From contig CBDCWW010000022.1 of NCBI GenBank assembly GCA_965223585.1, forward strand, positions 186,001 through 250,000: a stretch of 64,000 nt of DNA, in the 5' to 3' direction. Position numbers and translations under genes: made by a program. Within the stretch, counting starts at the first letter, position 1; each line of letters begins with the position of its first letter. Positions 1 to 8,882 of this stretch are shown here, in pieces. Under the pieces are notes generated by a model that was given only the letters and a program-made list of their open reading frames with translations, had not been told where the DNA came from and ran no database searches. This DNA is from CBDCVN01 sp965223585. Its GTDB lineage: Bacteria; Deinococcota; Deinococci; Deinococcales; Trueperaceae.

Positions 1-2
1 AC

Positions 3-3000
3 GAAAAAGAAGAAAGTGCTAATGGTAACCTTATTGATGGTTGTCATGTACAGAATATTGCCGCTGCATTTATGGGCTATAGAAAGTCTGGCGATGACAC
101 AATGTTCCCTGTGGCTGGTGCTCAGGTAATTTGGCAGCTCGAGAATGACTTAGAGACATGGCCAGTTGCTCCTGACTTCGATGGCGGTAACGATGTTTAT
201 CGTGGTGGTACAGAAAGCATTATTCCTAGCGGTGCTTATCCTCCCGGTCCCGGACTTCCAACAGTTACAGGATCAGGTAATCAAGCAAACTTCTATGCAG
301 AAGGAACCATGAGGCTAAGTGCTGCCGATGGTGTTATTGATAACTTACAAGCTACCACCCACACCAACGCTGAAGATGCTGATAACCCAGAATTTCCTGC
401 AGGGAATGTTCAATTCCCTACTGTTAACGAAACAGGTGTACCATCAGCAGATAGAGACGGTTTTACATGGATAGCTCTTTTTTCACCAGATGACTATGCC
501 AGACGCCGCATCTTTGTTACAGCTTCTGTAAATGGCACGGAAATTGCTAAGACCTTCTTGACCAAGGAATTTTTCCCGAAACCTGTTTTTGAAATTGAAA
601 AAGAACTCTATGATGCCCTAAAAGATAATATTGTTGTTCCCGGTGAAAATGCTGCCTTTAAGTTAAATATAAGAAACGATGGCTGCGCTCAGGGTGTCGT
701 GAAAATTAGGGATTTCCTAAGAACAGATGATGTTATTTTGGCACCTGATGATCCCAGTGATCCTCACGATGATTGGTCTTATTGGAGACTTAGGAATGTG
801 ACCATTAATGATCAAGGTATTCCTAATCCTACACCTGCAGGTGGGGCTCGTAATCCCAATCCAGATCCTCCGGGAAGTTCCTATGATTTTACTGATCCTC
901 TAATTACTGTTAACAATGTTGAAGATGTTTACCGTATTCCTAGCATGTTTGCAGATCGCTTTGTTGATGACGATGAATTCATCAATGGAGATGATCAGGA
1001 TTATTTAGGATTAAGAGCAAGAGATTATGGCCAGCGTGGAAGCCCCCAAGTTTTTGATCGTGAAAATTGGGATGACTATCTTGATTTATATCCCGGTTTT
1101 ATTGCATCAAGATTTTTTGGCCCATTCTCAGGTTTTGCAGGTCTTAATGATTGGGCAGCTTTCAGACAGACTAGAATAGGTGTTGATTCAAGAGAGCTTC
1201 CAATTAGAGCAGGTACATTCTTGCTTGATACTGAGATTTACGATAGTATACATGAGCGTAATAGTGATATTGCAGAGTTTGATGAAGCTTTCCTAGATGG
1301 GCAGGATATTCTTACAGTAGCTGGTGCTATTTATGATGCTTACGGTGCAGTTTGGGGTAATAATTTAACAGATATAGACCTAGAGACAGGAACTTTTTCA
1401 GATGGTGACTATGAAGGCTTTGATTTCTTTGCAAATATTCCTTCGGGAGCCTCTCTAGAGCTAATATTTGCTGGTGAGGCGGATAGAGCTAATGATCAGT
1501 ACTGTAACTTGGCTTACCTATTCCCACTAACAGCAAGAGAATATGACTATCCTGATGTGCGTTTTACTTATGATCGTGATCGTATTGAAAGAAGATTCTT
1601 TAATGGGGTTGACATAAGCCAAAGGCAAGGTGGCGCTACAGGTTTTGGCTTCTTGGATATAGAGTATAGTGAGCGTAATGAGCGTACTAAGATTGCTTGC
1701 TTCCAAGTTCAGGAGCCTGTTTTAGAGGTTGAGAAGAAATTTGTAGATGGTAATAGACGTGTTGATAACCTAACAGTCAGTAGAGGTGATCATGCTGTAG
1801 CAGAGATTACTGTTCGTAACAATAGTGACCACATTGCTCGTAACCTCTCAGTTAGAGATGTCTTACAAGGTGGACGAGAGGCTGGCTATCGTGTAGTGAG
1901 TGTTTCAGCAGTAGTTTTAAATGAGGAAGATCCCAATAATTCTCAAGGTGGAGCTATTGCCGATTACTTGTGTCCAAGACCTGCACCAAATAATGCTGAT
2001 GGTTTTGATGATAGTGGAGATTGTTTCTTTGATTCACTTCCCTCTGATGAGCGTTTTGGTTACGATGGAGAAGTGGCAGATAGTAACTCAGATGGTACTC
2101 TAGATTTTGCTGAAGGTCCTATAGATGCCTATGATGGTGATCTAGATGAAGATGATGGCTTAACTTACATTGGTGATCTTGAACCCGGCGAAGCTATACG
2201 TTACACACTAACAGTTAGAATTACAGAAGATGGGCAGTTCTGTAATACAGCAAGAGCTTATTACGATGTAACTCAAGTGAGTCGTTTGAGAAACCATCGT
2301 GAATTTGATGGTAGGTTTTCAGAAAGCCATGATCGCCATATAGCACTTGATGTTGCGTGCGTTGGCACGACCTCACTGGCTATAGATAAGACCAACTATG
2401 AATTCAATCAAAGCGTCTTCGAAAGCGGTAACTTTAATAACGCAACAGAAATCTTTGATGTTGAGCTAGGTCAACAGTACATCTCTTTTGTTAGAGTCGA
2501 AAATCGCTCTGGTGGTGTAACTGCCGAGGATGTATTGCTTTCTGATATACTTGCACAAGCTGAGCCTGCAGGCACATGGGTTGATTATGTTGACTCACGC
2601 TTCTATGGTCCATTCTATGATGATGAACCGGGTGTATTTGAAGTAGATCCTGATGGTTCTGATCCTGATAACTTAGATGATAGACGCGAAGTTATAGCAC
2701 CTAAGACAATAGATATACCTGCTGGTAGGACAGCGACCTTTGCAGTAGTCAGTCAGATTCCTGATAGTGGCTTCCCTGCACAACAAGCATGTGACGTTGC
2801 AAGGTATACTAGCTCTAACGCTGGTACAGACACTGACTCTGATTGTGTAAGAGTAACTTCTAATGTTGCTGTAGCAGGTGACATATACGATGACGAGTTT
2901 ATTCCTACTACTGAGTATAACCAAGGGGATGTATTCGAGCTTAGGACTGACTTTGTAAACGAGAACTCCTCAAATGAGGCGCTTGTTGGTCATCAACTAG

Positions 3001-3359
3001 ACTTTACCTTTGGACGTGCTCCCGGTGGTAGTGGTGGTACCTTTGATATACTTTCCACTAAAGTATATAAGGTAAACGATTCAGATATTGACACTAATGG
3101 TAATGTTGCTAGTTTACCAGCTCCACTAGTTGCTGGTACTGATTACAGTATTCAAGCAGCTGGTACAGGTCGTCAGCGTGTGTCTATTAGCGTAGTACTT
3201 AACCCCGGTGAGGCCTTCTTTATAGTAAATGATGTGCGTGCAACACTTGGTGGCAACGTAATCTATACTTCAGAATACGACTATAGAGGTAGAGGTAGAG
3301 ACAGTAGTGCGTTAAAGGTTAATGCACCAGCTGGTAGTGAAGGTACAACAGTTAAGTAA
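3..3359 (+). CDS. Large DUF11-repeat surface protein, 5' end outside window
   Basis: The frame is open from base 3, so the true start lies upstream; the first in-window ATG is at 72. The visible 1100 or so residues hold at least three copies of a DUF11-like module. Each begins with a phrase such as LEVEKKFVDG or LAIDKTNYEF and continues with beta-rich text like AEITVRNNSDHIARNLSVRD, the usual layout of 'conserved repeat' domains of bacterial cell-surface proteins. The protein is acidic and rich in Asp, Asn and Gly, which suggests an extracellular, perhaps calcium-binding, location. I see no sortase motif, TM anchor or PEP-CTERM at the C-terminus, which ends SEGTTVK. A role as surface or envelope structural protein is inferred from the repeats only. 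A perfect-palindrome terminator follows the stop codon. Confidence 0.8.
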   Translation, partial: EKEESANGNLIDGCHVQNIAAAFMGYRKSGDDTMFPVAGAQVIWQLENDLETWPVAPDFDGGNDVYRGGTESIIPSGAYPPGPGLPTVTGSGNQANFYAEGTMRLSAADGVIDNLQATTHTNAEDADNPEFPAGNVQFPTVNETGVPSADRDGFTWIALFSPDDYARRRIFVTASVNGTEIAKTFLTKEFFPKPVFEIEKELYDALKDNIVVPGENAAFKLNIRNDGCAQGVVKIRDFLRTDDVILAPDDPSDPHDDWSYWRLRNVTINDQGIPNPTPAGGARNPNPDPPGSSYDFTDPLITVNNVEDVYRIPSMFADRFVDDDEFINGDDQDYLGLRARDYGQRGSPQVFDRENWDDYLDLYPGFIASRFFGPFSGFAGLNDWAAFRQTRIGVDSRELPIRAGTFLLDTEIYDSIHERNSDIAEFDEAFLDGQDILTVAGAIYDAYGAVWGNNLTDIDLETGTFSDGDYEGFDFFANIPSGASLELIFAGEADRANDQYCNLAYLFPLTAREYDYPDVRFTYDRDRIERRFFNGVDISQRQGGATGFGFLDIEYSERNERTKIACFQVQEPVLEVEKKFVDGNRRVDNLTVSRGDHAVAEITVRNNSDHIARNLSVRDVLQGGREAGYRVVSVSAVVLNEEDPNNSQGGAIADYLCPRPAPNNADGFDDSGDCFFDSLPSDERFGYDGEVADSNSDGTLDFAEGPIDAYDGDLDEDDGLTYIGDLEPGEAIRYTLTVRITEDGQFCNTARAYYDVTQVSRLRNHREFDGRFSESHDRHIALDVACVGTTSLAIDKTNYEFNQSVFESGNFNNATEIFDVELGQQYISFVRVENRSGGVTAEDVLLSDILAQAEPAGTWVDYVDSRFYGPFYDDEPGVFEVDPDGSDPDNLDDRREVIAPKTIDIPAGRTATFAVVSQIPDSGFPAQQACDVARYTSSNAGTDTDSDCVRVTSNVAVAGDIYDDEFIPTTEYNQGDVFELRTDFVNENSSNEALVGHQLDFTFGRAPGGSGGTFDILSTKVYKVNDSDIDTNGNVASLPAPLVAGTDYSIQAAGTGRQRVSISVVLNPGEAFFIVNDVRATLGGNVIYTSEYDYRGRGRDSSALKVNAPAGSEGTTVK

Positions 3360-3413
3360 GTAGTAATTAGTTTTTAGATCTAGACTCGAGTCAAAAAAGG
3401 CTTGAGACATTAG

Positions 3414-3444
3414 CGCTCCCAATATATATTGGGAGCGTTTATTT
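3414..3444 (+). terminator. Rho-independent terminator of the surface protein gene
   Basis: A perfect 24-base palindrome (3414-3437, arms starting CGCTCCCAATAT) is followed by a T-rich run. It lies 55 bases after the stop codon at 3359. Confidence 0.8.
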
Positions 3445-3528
3445 ATGGTTATTCAGTTTATGTTAGAATCACAATCGAAATGAATGTTGCACAAGGTTGT
3501 GACGAGATTTCTGTTACAGATTATTTAG

Positions 3529-3785
3529 ATTGTTGAAGTACTAAGCGAATCCACTGCACGTAAAGACTTATATGAAAAGCTCTTGCTTATCAAGGTGTGC
3601 CAAGTTTGCAAGCATATATTTTGGTTGATAGTCGTAGACGATATGTAAAAGGGTATTACCGTGATAGGAATGGCTGGCAAGAAAAGAAATTTGATCCTAT
3701 GTCTGATACTGTGATTGATATTCTTTGTGTTGAGGATGATTTAGACTTCCAGCGTATTTATGCTAAAACCTCTTTTACTTTCTAA
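3529..3785 (+). pseudogene. Uma2-family (DUF820) endonuclease-like gene remnant
   Basis: The last 62 codons (from GTG at 3597) read PSLQAYILVDSRRRYV, then YYRDRNGWQEK, and end near LDFQRIYAKT. This matches the C-terminal third of Uma2 proteins. Just upstream, in a different frame, bases 3529-3590 read VEVLSESTARKDLYEKL, the motif that normally precedes it in the same protein, so a frameshift separates the two pieces around 3580-3590. A stop codon (TAG at 3526-3528) blocks the upstream frame and the N-terminal PD-(D/E)XK half is gone. I read this as a decayed gene and not a small functional one. Confidence 0.7.
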
Positions 3786-3802
3786 AGATTAAAATAATTC
3801 GC

Positions 3803-3808
3803 TAAAAT
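3803..3808 (+). promoter_or_regulatory. -10 box TAAAAT placed for a leaderless mRNA
   Basis: TAAAAT ends six bases before the ATG at 3815 and no Shine-Dalgarno is present. Initiation at the start codon itself would give a leaderless transcript. Confidence 0.5.
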
Positions 3809-3814
3809 GTAAAT

Positions 3815-4948
3815 ATGAAAACTAGCCAAAAAAAATTTCTTATGCTTGTATTTACAAGTTTTTTGTTTAGTGTAGTTAACGCTTGTGTTCCTCAAGCACA
3901 GGCAATTAACTTTACCCTTCTAATAGAGGATTTAAACTTACCTGTAGCCATAACTCATGCTGGTGATGATAGGCTTTTCATTACTGAGCAGGCAGGGCAG
4001 ATTGAAATTTTCCAAGATGGTCAGCTTTTAGCTGAGCCTTTTTTAGATATTAGCCACTTAGTTAAATCTGGTGGTGAACAAGGGCTTTTAAGTATAGCAT
4101 TCCACCCTAAGTATAGTGAAAATGGCTTTTTTTATGTGAATTACACTGATAATGAAGGCGATACTGTTATAGCTCGTTATCAAGTAACAAGTGATCCTAA
4201 TAAAGCTGATGTAGAATCAGAAAAGGTACTCTTACAAATAGAACAGCCTTTTAGTAACCATAATGGTGGGCAAATAGCTTTTGGTCCTGATGGATATCTC
4301 TATATTGGCACTGGTGATGGAGGTAGTGGTGGTGATCCTCGAGATCTAGGGCAGAATTTATCATCCCTTTTGGGTAAAATGCTACGTATAGATGTTGATA
4401 GGGAAGAGCCCTATGGTATTCCTGAGGATAATCCATTTGCCTCGAGTAGTGACACCAAACCAGAGATTTGGGCTTATGGTTTAAGAAATCCTTGGCGCTT
4501 TAGTTTTGATCGTGAAACAGGTGACCTTTTTATTGCCGATGTAGGACAAAATAGATTTGAAGAAGTGAATTTTCAAGCCTCAACTAGTAAAGGTGGTGAA
4601 AACTATGGTTGGCGTTTTATGGAAGCAGATCAGTGCTTTAATCCAATATTTAATTGCAATAACGGTGCACTAGTTTTGCCTATATTGAGCTACTCTCATT
4701 TTGAAGGACGGTCTATTACTGGTGGCTATATGTATCGTGGTCAAGATGTTATAGGGTTGCAAGGGAGCTATATATATGCTGATTTCTCTAGTGGGCGTGT
4801 ATGGGCAGCTAGTCGTGAAAGTGATGATTGGATAGCAAGACTGCTTGAAGATACTGACTTTGTTATTTCTACTTTTGGCGAGGACATAGCAGGGGAAATT
4901 TATTTGGCTAGTTATAGTGCTGGCAAGATTTATAAACTGACGCAATAG
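3815..4948 (+). CDS. PQQ-dependent sugar dehydrogenase-like lipoprotein (GSDH/Hhip family)
   Basis: 377 residues. The N-terminus is a lipoprotein signal with lipobox VNAC (Cys at about 24). The rest is the six-bladed propeller of the soluble aldose-sugar dehydrogenase / YliI / HHIP family: LPVAITHAGDDRLFITEQAG (blade 1), GPDGYLYIGTGDGGSGGDP, then GLRNPWRFSFDRETGDLFIA and DVGQNRFEEVN. Family members oxidise aldose sugars with PQQ at the outer face of the membrane. Whether this copy binds PQQ cannot be judged from motifs alone. No PQQ biosynthesis genes are in the window. The length is normal for the family. The start was chosen because the ATG directly precedes the lipoprotein signal and sits six bases behind a -10 box. 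It is transcribed alone, and a palindrome covers its stop codon. Confidence 0.88.
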   Translation: MKTSQKKFLMLVFTSFLFSVVNACVPQAQAINFTLLIEDLNLPVAITHAGDDRLFITEQAGQIEIFQDGQLLAEPFLDISHLVKSGGEQGLLSIAFHPKYSENGFFYVNYTDNEGDTVIARYQVTSDPNKADVESEKVLLQIEQPFSNHNGGQIAFGPDGYLYIGTGDGGSGGDPRDLGQNLSSLLGKMLRIDVDREEPYGIPEDNPFASSSDTKPEIWAYGLRNPWRFSFDRETGDLFIADVGQNRFEEVNFQASTSKGGENYGWRFMEADQCFNPIFNCNNGALVLPILSYSHFEGRSITGGYMYRGQDVIGLQGSYIYADFSSGRVWAASRESDDWIARLLEDTDFVISTFGEDIAGEIYLASYSAGKIYKLTQ

Positions 4949-4970
4949 GTAGTACTAGTACTACCTATTG
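4943..4970. terminator. 28-bp perfect palindrome covering the stop codon
   Basis: The arms start CAATAGGTAGTACT and are exact reverse complements with no loop bases. The stop TAG (4946-4948) lies inside the left arm. No strong T-run follows, so termination is likely but unproven; a protein-binding dyad is the alternative. Confidence 0.5.
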
Positions 4971-5386
4971 CCTATACTTAAAGTGTCTTTACAAAAATAA
5001 TCTTAATAAGTTAAAATTGCCCCTTGGTTGCCAAGGTGATTGTATTACGAAGCATAAAACATTACACAATACTTAATGTGGAAACTACCTATCAATAACC
5101 TTTGGATACATTTACATTTGTATGTGCATAAGGAAAAGGCAGCAATGTAAATTAAGTGCTAGTGCATGTACATGGTGCATTAGGAAAACCTTAGGTAACC
5201 TAAGTCTTGAAAACTTCCAAGGTTCTGGAAGTTTTATAGGCAAAATTTTGTGGACATTTATAGGAAAAAGCTAAGTAACTAGATGTTAAGGATAATGTTT
5301 TCTTGCAAGTCGTCACGAAATTTGTTGACACTTTGTAAGTATTAAAGATATAGTTTGAAAGTACACTTTTGGAGGTTGTTTTATTT
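4949..5386 (+). other. glnA upstream region with two dyads
   Basis: This non-coding stretch contains a dyad at 5190-5204 (CTTAGGT-A-ACCTAAG) and a 10-bp stem at 5210-5219/5226-5235 (AAAACTTCCA with its complement), both about 100-140 bases ahead of the glnA promoter. They could be operators for a nitrogen regulator or a 5' structured element. I see no further gene. Confidence 0.45.
5325..5354 (+). promoter_or_regulatory. glnA promoter
   Basis: TTGACA at 5325-5330 and TATAGT at 5349-5354, with 18 bases between. The glnA start codon follows after about 30 bases, giving a short leader with an SD. Confidence 0.65.
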
Positions 5387-6796
5387 ATGTTTAAAGACGC
5401 CCATGACCTTATGTCTTTTATTGGAAGAGAAAGTATTGCTTTTATAGATGTTCGCTTTACCGATTTATTCGGACGTTGGCAGCACTTTAGCATGCCTGTA
5501 GAGGCTTTTAAAGAAGATGCTTTTACTGAAGGCTTAGGGTTTGATGGTTCTTCAATTACAGGTTTTCAGTCTATCGAGGCTTCAGATATGCTGCTAATGC
5601 CTGACCCTGAGAGTGCTTTTGTTGACCCTTTCACTCAGCATAAGACCTTAATAATTATTTGTGATGTTAAAGATCCTATAACAGGAGAGTGGTATGCCAA
5701 AGACCCTCGTTTAGTGGCATTGCGTGCTGAGGAATATTTGCGATCAACGGGCATTGCTGACACATGCTATATGGGGCCTGAGGCCGAATTTTTTATTTTT
5801 GATGGAGTACAGTTTAATACTGATCCTTATAACTACGGTTTTAGGCTTAAAGCTGTTGACGCTCATAATAACCCTCAAGAGTTTGGTGATGGCTATTGGG
5901 TACGTGAAAAAGGTGGCTACTTCCCCTGTGCACCAAGTGACAAGTATCAAGACTTACGTAGTGAAATGGTTATGAAGCTCGAGCAATGCAACATTACTGT
6001 AGAGGTGCAGCACCACGAAGTTGCTACTGCTGGTCAAGGCGAAATAGACTTGCATTTTGACACCCTTAAAAAAGTTGCGGACAAAATCATTAAATATAAA
6101 TATATTATAAGGCAAACAGCTGCTCAAGCAGGTAAAACAGTTACCTTTATGCCCAAGCCCATTTTTGGTGACAATGGCTCAGGTATGCATACTCATCAAT
6201 CACTTTGGAAAGATGGTCAGGCGACTTTTTTTGATGAGAATGGCTATGCAGGCTTGTCAAAATCTGCACTGCAATATGTGTCAGGCCTTTTAACTCATGG
6301 CCCTGCCCTTTCTGCTTTTACTAATCCTACAGTAAATAGTTATCGTCGTTTAGTACCCGGCTATGAAGCTCCAATAAATCTTATACTCTCAGCACGTAAT
6401 CGTAGCGCAGTTGTAAGAGTACCCATGTACTCGAGTGGTCCTAAGTCTAAACGTGTAGAATATCGTGCCCCTGACCCATCAGCTAATCCTTACCTTGCCT
6501 TTTCAGCTATGATGATGGCTGGCTTAGATGGCATTAAAAAAGGTATGGAAGATCCTATGTCTACTGATAAAAACTTATACTCTCTTTCTGAAGAAGAAGC
6601 TGCTAAAATTAAAACTTTACCTACAAGTTTAGAAGAGGCTTTGGATGCACTCGAGGCAGATCATGATTTCTTGCTTGAAGGCGGCGTTTTTAATCAAGAT
6701 CTTTTAGAAAGTTATCTTGAAGTTAAGCGTGAGGAAGTTCAGGAAGTTAATTTGCGAACCACACCTAGTGAGTATAGCCTTTATTTTGACCTTTAA
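5387..6796 (+). CDS. glnA: Glutamine synthetase type I (adenylylatable form)
   Basis: 469 residues, the same length as enterobacterial GlnA. It makes glutamine from glutamate, ammonia and ATP as a cytoplasmic dodecamer. Diagnostic segments are FTDLFGRWQHFSMP, EGLGFDGSSITGFQ, the active-site GPEAEFF, and HHEVATAGQGEID, then NGSGMHTHQSLW and NRSAVVRVP. Tyr at about 398 in DKNLYSLSEEE matches the adenylylated Tyr of GSI-beta enzymes, so post-translational control is possible, though no glnE or glnB is in view. I chose the ATG at 5387 because GGAGG lies 11 bases before it and the product then begins MFKDAHDLMSFI as in homologues; an upstream TTG would place the SD inside the gene. It has its own promoter and heads a nitrogen-uptake region (liv, amt). 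Confidence 0.97.
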   Translation: MFKDAHDLMSFIGRESIAFIDVRFTDLFGRWQHFSMPVEAFKEDAFTEGLGFDGSSITGFQSIEASDMLLMPDPESAFVDPFTQHKTLIIICDVKDPITGEWYAKDPRLVALRAEEYLRSTGIADTCYMGPEAEFFIFDGVQFNTDPYNYGFRLKAVDAHNNPQEFGDGYWVREKGGYFPCAPSDKYQDLRSEMVMKLEQCNITVEVQHHEVATAGQGEIDLHFDTLKKVADKIIKYKYIIRQTAAQAGKTVTFMPKPIFGDNGSGMHTHQSLWKDGQATFFDENGYAGLSKSALQYVSGLLTHGPALSAFTNPTVNSYRRLVPGYEAPINLILSARNRSAVVRVPMYSSGPKSKRVEYRAPDPSANPYLAFSAMMMAGLDGIKKGMEDPMSTDKNLYSLSEEEAAKIKTLPTSLEEALDALEADHDFLLEGGVFNQDLLESYLEVKREEVQEVNLRTTPSEYSLYFDL

Positions 6797-6905
6797 AGAA
6801 GTAAAATGGTTATGTACAGTAGTGAAATCTATCTTATAGGCTTTAATTAGGAGGGAGTGAATTCTTTAAGTGGTTTTTAGCTTAGATATATTCAACCCTC
6901 ATCCC

Positions 6906-6934
6906 AGTCCTTTCTCAAATTTTGAGAGAGGACT
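6906..6934. repeat. Inverted repeat resembling dispersed CCCTCATCCC..AGTCC elements
   Basis: Arms AGTCCTTTCTCAAA and TTTGAGAGAGGACT pair with one mismatch, preceded by CCCTCATCCC. This wording resembles short palindromic elements scattered in many bacterial genomes. It could also serve as the glnA terminator, although an A-run and not a T-run follows on the plus strand. Confidence 0.45.
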
Positions 6935-7093
6935 AAAAAATTGACTTCTAAGAAATCCAAAAAGGATGTTCCTAAACCTTTATGATGGAAACTTAATGAC
7001 TAATTTTAAGCAACTTGTTCTAACTACCTCGTTTGAATTCCAACAAAAAATTCATTAACGGTATATATATTTAGATGTTTAACTAATGAAGGT

Positions 7094-7122
7094 TTGACAA
7101 CCTACAAAAGCCTAGTTAAGAT
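7094..7122 (+). promoter_or_regulatory. livK promoter
   Basis: TTGACA (7094-7099) and TAAGAT (7117-7122) are separated by 17 bases. The start codon follows 57 bases later with an AGGAG SD. Confidence 0.65.
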
Positions 7123-7179
7123 ACTAGGGTATCATAAGGCTTTTAGCCTAAATTGGTTAACAAATTTTAGGAGTGAATT

Positions 7180-8454
7180 ATGAAAAAAGCTTTTGCTTTG
7201 CTTTTAGTATTAGTTATAAGCTCTGCCTTGGCCCAAGTTAAGGTTGGAGTTAACTTAGAGCTCTCTGGCCGTTTTGCAACTATTGGTACTACAACCTTGC
7301 AAGGCATTGAAACAGCGCTAGCTAAATCAAGGGCAGATAATATTGAGCTTAGTGTTTGCGATAATGCTACTACAGTATCAGGTTCTGTAGCTTGTGCTAA
7401 TCGTTTTGTAGATGAAGGTGTAGTAGCTGTACTTGGTGCTATTAGCTCATCTATGAGCATCCCTGCTGCTGAGGTTTTGCAAGAGGCTGGCATAATAATG
7501 ATTTCTACTAGCTCAACTAACCCTGCTACAACTCAAATAGGCGATTACATTTTCCGTATGGCATATACTGATGACTTCCAAGGTAAAGTAGCTGCTCGTT
7601 ATGCCTATAATGACCTTGGAGCTACTAGTGCTTTAGTTTTTCGTCAGCAAGATGATGATTACAGCTTTGGTTTGGCAAACTTTTTTGTAGAAGAACTTGA
7701 GGCCTTAGGTGGTGAAGCTGTAGTTGTTGATTATGTTGCTAACACTGTGGATTTTTCTGCACAGATAAATGATATTTCAGGTCTAGAAGCAGGTGTAATC
7801 TACTACTCTGGTTTTTGTGCTGAGGGAGCTACCCTTATAACAGCACTTAGAGAAGCTGGTTTTGAGCAACAAATATTAGGTGCTGATGCTAGTGATGATT
7901 CACAGTGCCCTGTAGCTGGCGGGGAGGCTTTTAATGGTTTTTTATTGACAGCTTTTGGTGGGCCTGATGTTTTAGAAGGTGAAGCAGCAAAAAATGCAGC
8001 TTTCTTTGAGGGTTACTTTGCTGCTTTAAATCCAGATGCTGCTGACTTTAATGGTTTTACCTTAGCAGGTGCTGATAGCATGAATGTGATGGTTGAAGCT
8101 ATTAACACTGCAGGGGAAGAAGCAAGTACTGCTGAGATTCGTGATGCACTAGCGGCCCTTGAAAGTTATCCCGGTGTTTCAGGTGAAATTACCTATGCTG
8201 GTACTGATGGCACGCCTGCTGACCGCACTATTGCCTTTTTTGAATATATAGTTCCTGCAGATAATGAACAAGGCTGGGAAAAAGTTACTCGCTTTGGTAT
8301 TAGTACTGCTGCTGGTGACGATGCTGAAATGGAAGGCGAAATGGAAGATTCTATGGAAGGCGATGATGCTGAAATGAGTGATGAGGAAGGCTCCATGGAA
8401 AGTGAAGATGCTGATGAGTCTATGGGAGATGAAGATACTGAAAGCGAAGAATAA
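7180..8454 (+). CDS. livK: Branched-chain amino acid-type ABC transporter substrate-binding protein
   Basis: 424 residues with a Sec signal peptide (cleavage likely after SSALA) and no lipobox. The body is a type I periplasmic-binding fold of the Leu/Ile/Val family: VGVNLELSGRFATIGTTTLQ, then VVAVLGAISSSMSIPAAEVL and GAISSSMS, and IISTSSTNP-like text. It delivers amino acids, or possibly amides or urea, to the permease encoded next. The last 47 residues or so (from about 378) are an extra tail made almost wholly of Asp, Glu, Ser, Gly and Met in repeats such as AEMEGEMEDSMEGDD. That tail is not part of the usual fold. AGGAG seven bases before the ATG fixes the start. A strong terminator separates it from livH, so binding protein and permease can be expressed at different levels. 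Confidence 0.92.
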   Translation: MKKAFALLLVLVISSALAQVKVGVNLELSGRFATIGTTTLQGIETALAKSRADNIELSVCDNATTVSGSVACANRFVDEGVVAVLGAISSSMSIPAAEVLQEAGIIMISTSSTNPATTQIGDYIFRMAYTDDFQGKVAARYAYNDLGATSALVFRQQDDDYSFGLANFFVEELEALGGEAVVVDYVANTVDFSAQINDISGLEAGVIYYSGFCAEGATLITALREAGFEQQILGADASDDSQCPVAGGEAFNGFLLTAFGGPDVLEGEAAKNAAFFEGYFAALNPDAADFNGFTLAGADSMNVMVEAINTAGEEASTAEIRDALAALESYPGVSGEITYAGTDGTPADRTIAFFEYIVPADNEQGWEKVTRFGISTAAGDDAEMEGEMEDSMEGDDAEMSDEEGSMESEDADESMGDEDTESEE

Positions 8455-8486
8455 GAATATTTCTTATAAATGATTTGTAAGTCTGA

Positions 8487-8520
8487 GGGCGGAGAAATAA
8501 ATCCGCCCTTTTTTATTTTT
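8487..8520 (+). terminator. Rho-independent terminator after livK
   Basis: Stem GGGCGGA/TCCGCCC (8487-8493, 8502-8508) with an eight-base loop and a T-run with one A to 8520. Confidence 0.88.
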
Positions 8521-8882
8521 AATTTGTACTTGCTATACATAGGTCATTGTATTGCACTTACAAAGAGTATTTCTACCCTATATATGGTTGATTAGTAATT
8601 ACCTTAAATGTCTCTAAAGTATGCCCAAAATTTGCTGATCTGATATTGAAAGTCTAATTTCCTTAGCATGACAATTTCTCAAAATGCTTTTTTGTGACAT
8701 ACGGTATAGCAAAAACACCTTAAATATTAGGGCGAATTATTTCCGAGCTAATACTTTAAACGCTAGTCTTAGCAATCTTGTGCTGTAATACTACAAATGC
8801 TAAAATATCTTACTAAATTATTTTTATGTTTTTAAGCGCTAACCAAAATCAAGTACAGAGAAGGGCATTTTGGTGGTAGAAA
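8521..8882 (+). other. livK-livH intergenic region
   Basis: About 360 AT-rich bases. I see no gene, no convincing promoter pair and no repeat, although a livHM promoter is expected here because a terminator precedes it. Confidence 0.4.

Larger units (their letters stand above)
6797..7179. other. glnA-livK intergenic region
   Basis: 383 bases without a gene. It holds a dispersed-repeat-like hairpin (6906-6934) and the livK promoter (7094-7122). Nothing else is recognisable. Confidence 0.5.

Noticed and set aside
5369..5386. Upstream TTG start for glnA
   Set aside because: It would put the GGAGG SD inside the coding sequence and add six residues not expected in GlnA.
8193..8540. Ser-rich minus-strand ORF over the livK tail
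   Set aside because: Shadow of the acidic repeat tail; it also runs through the terminator.
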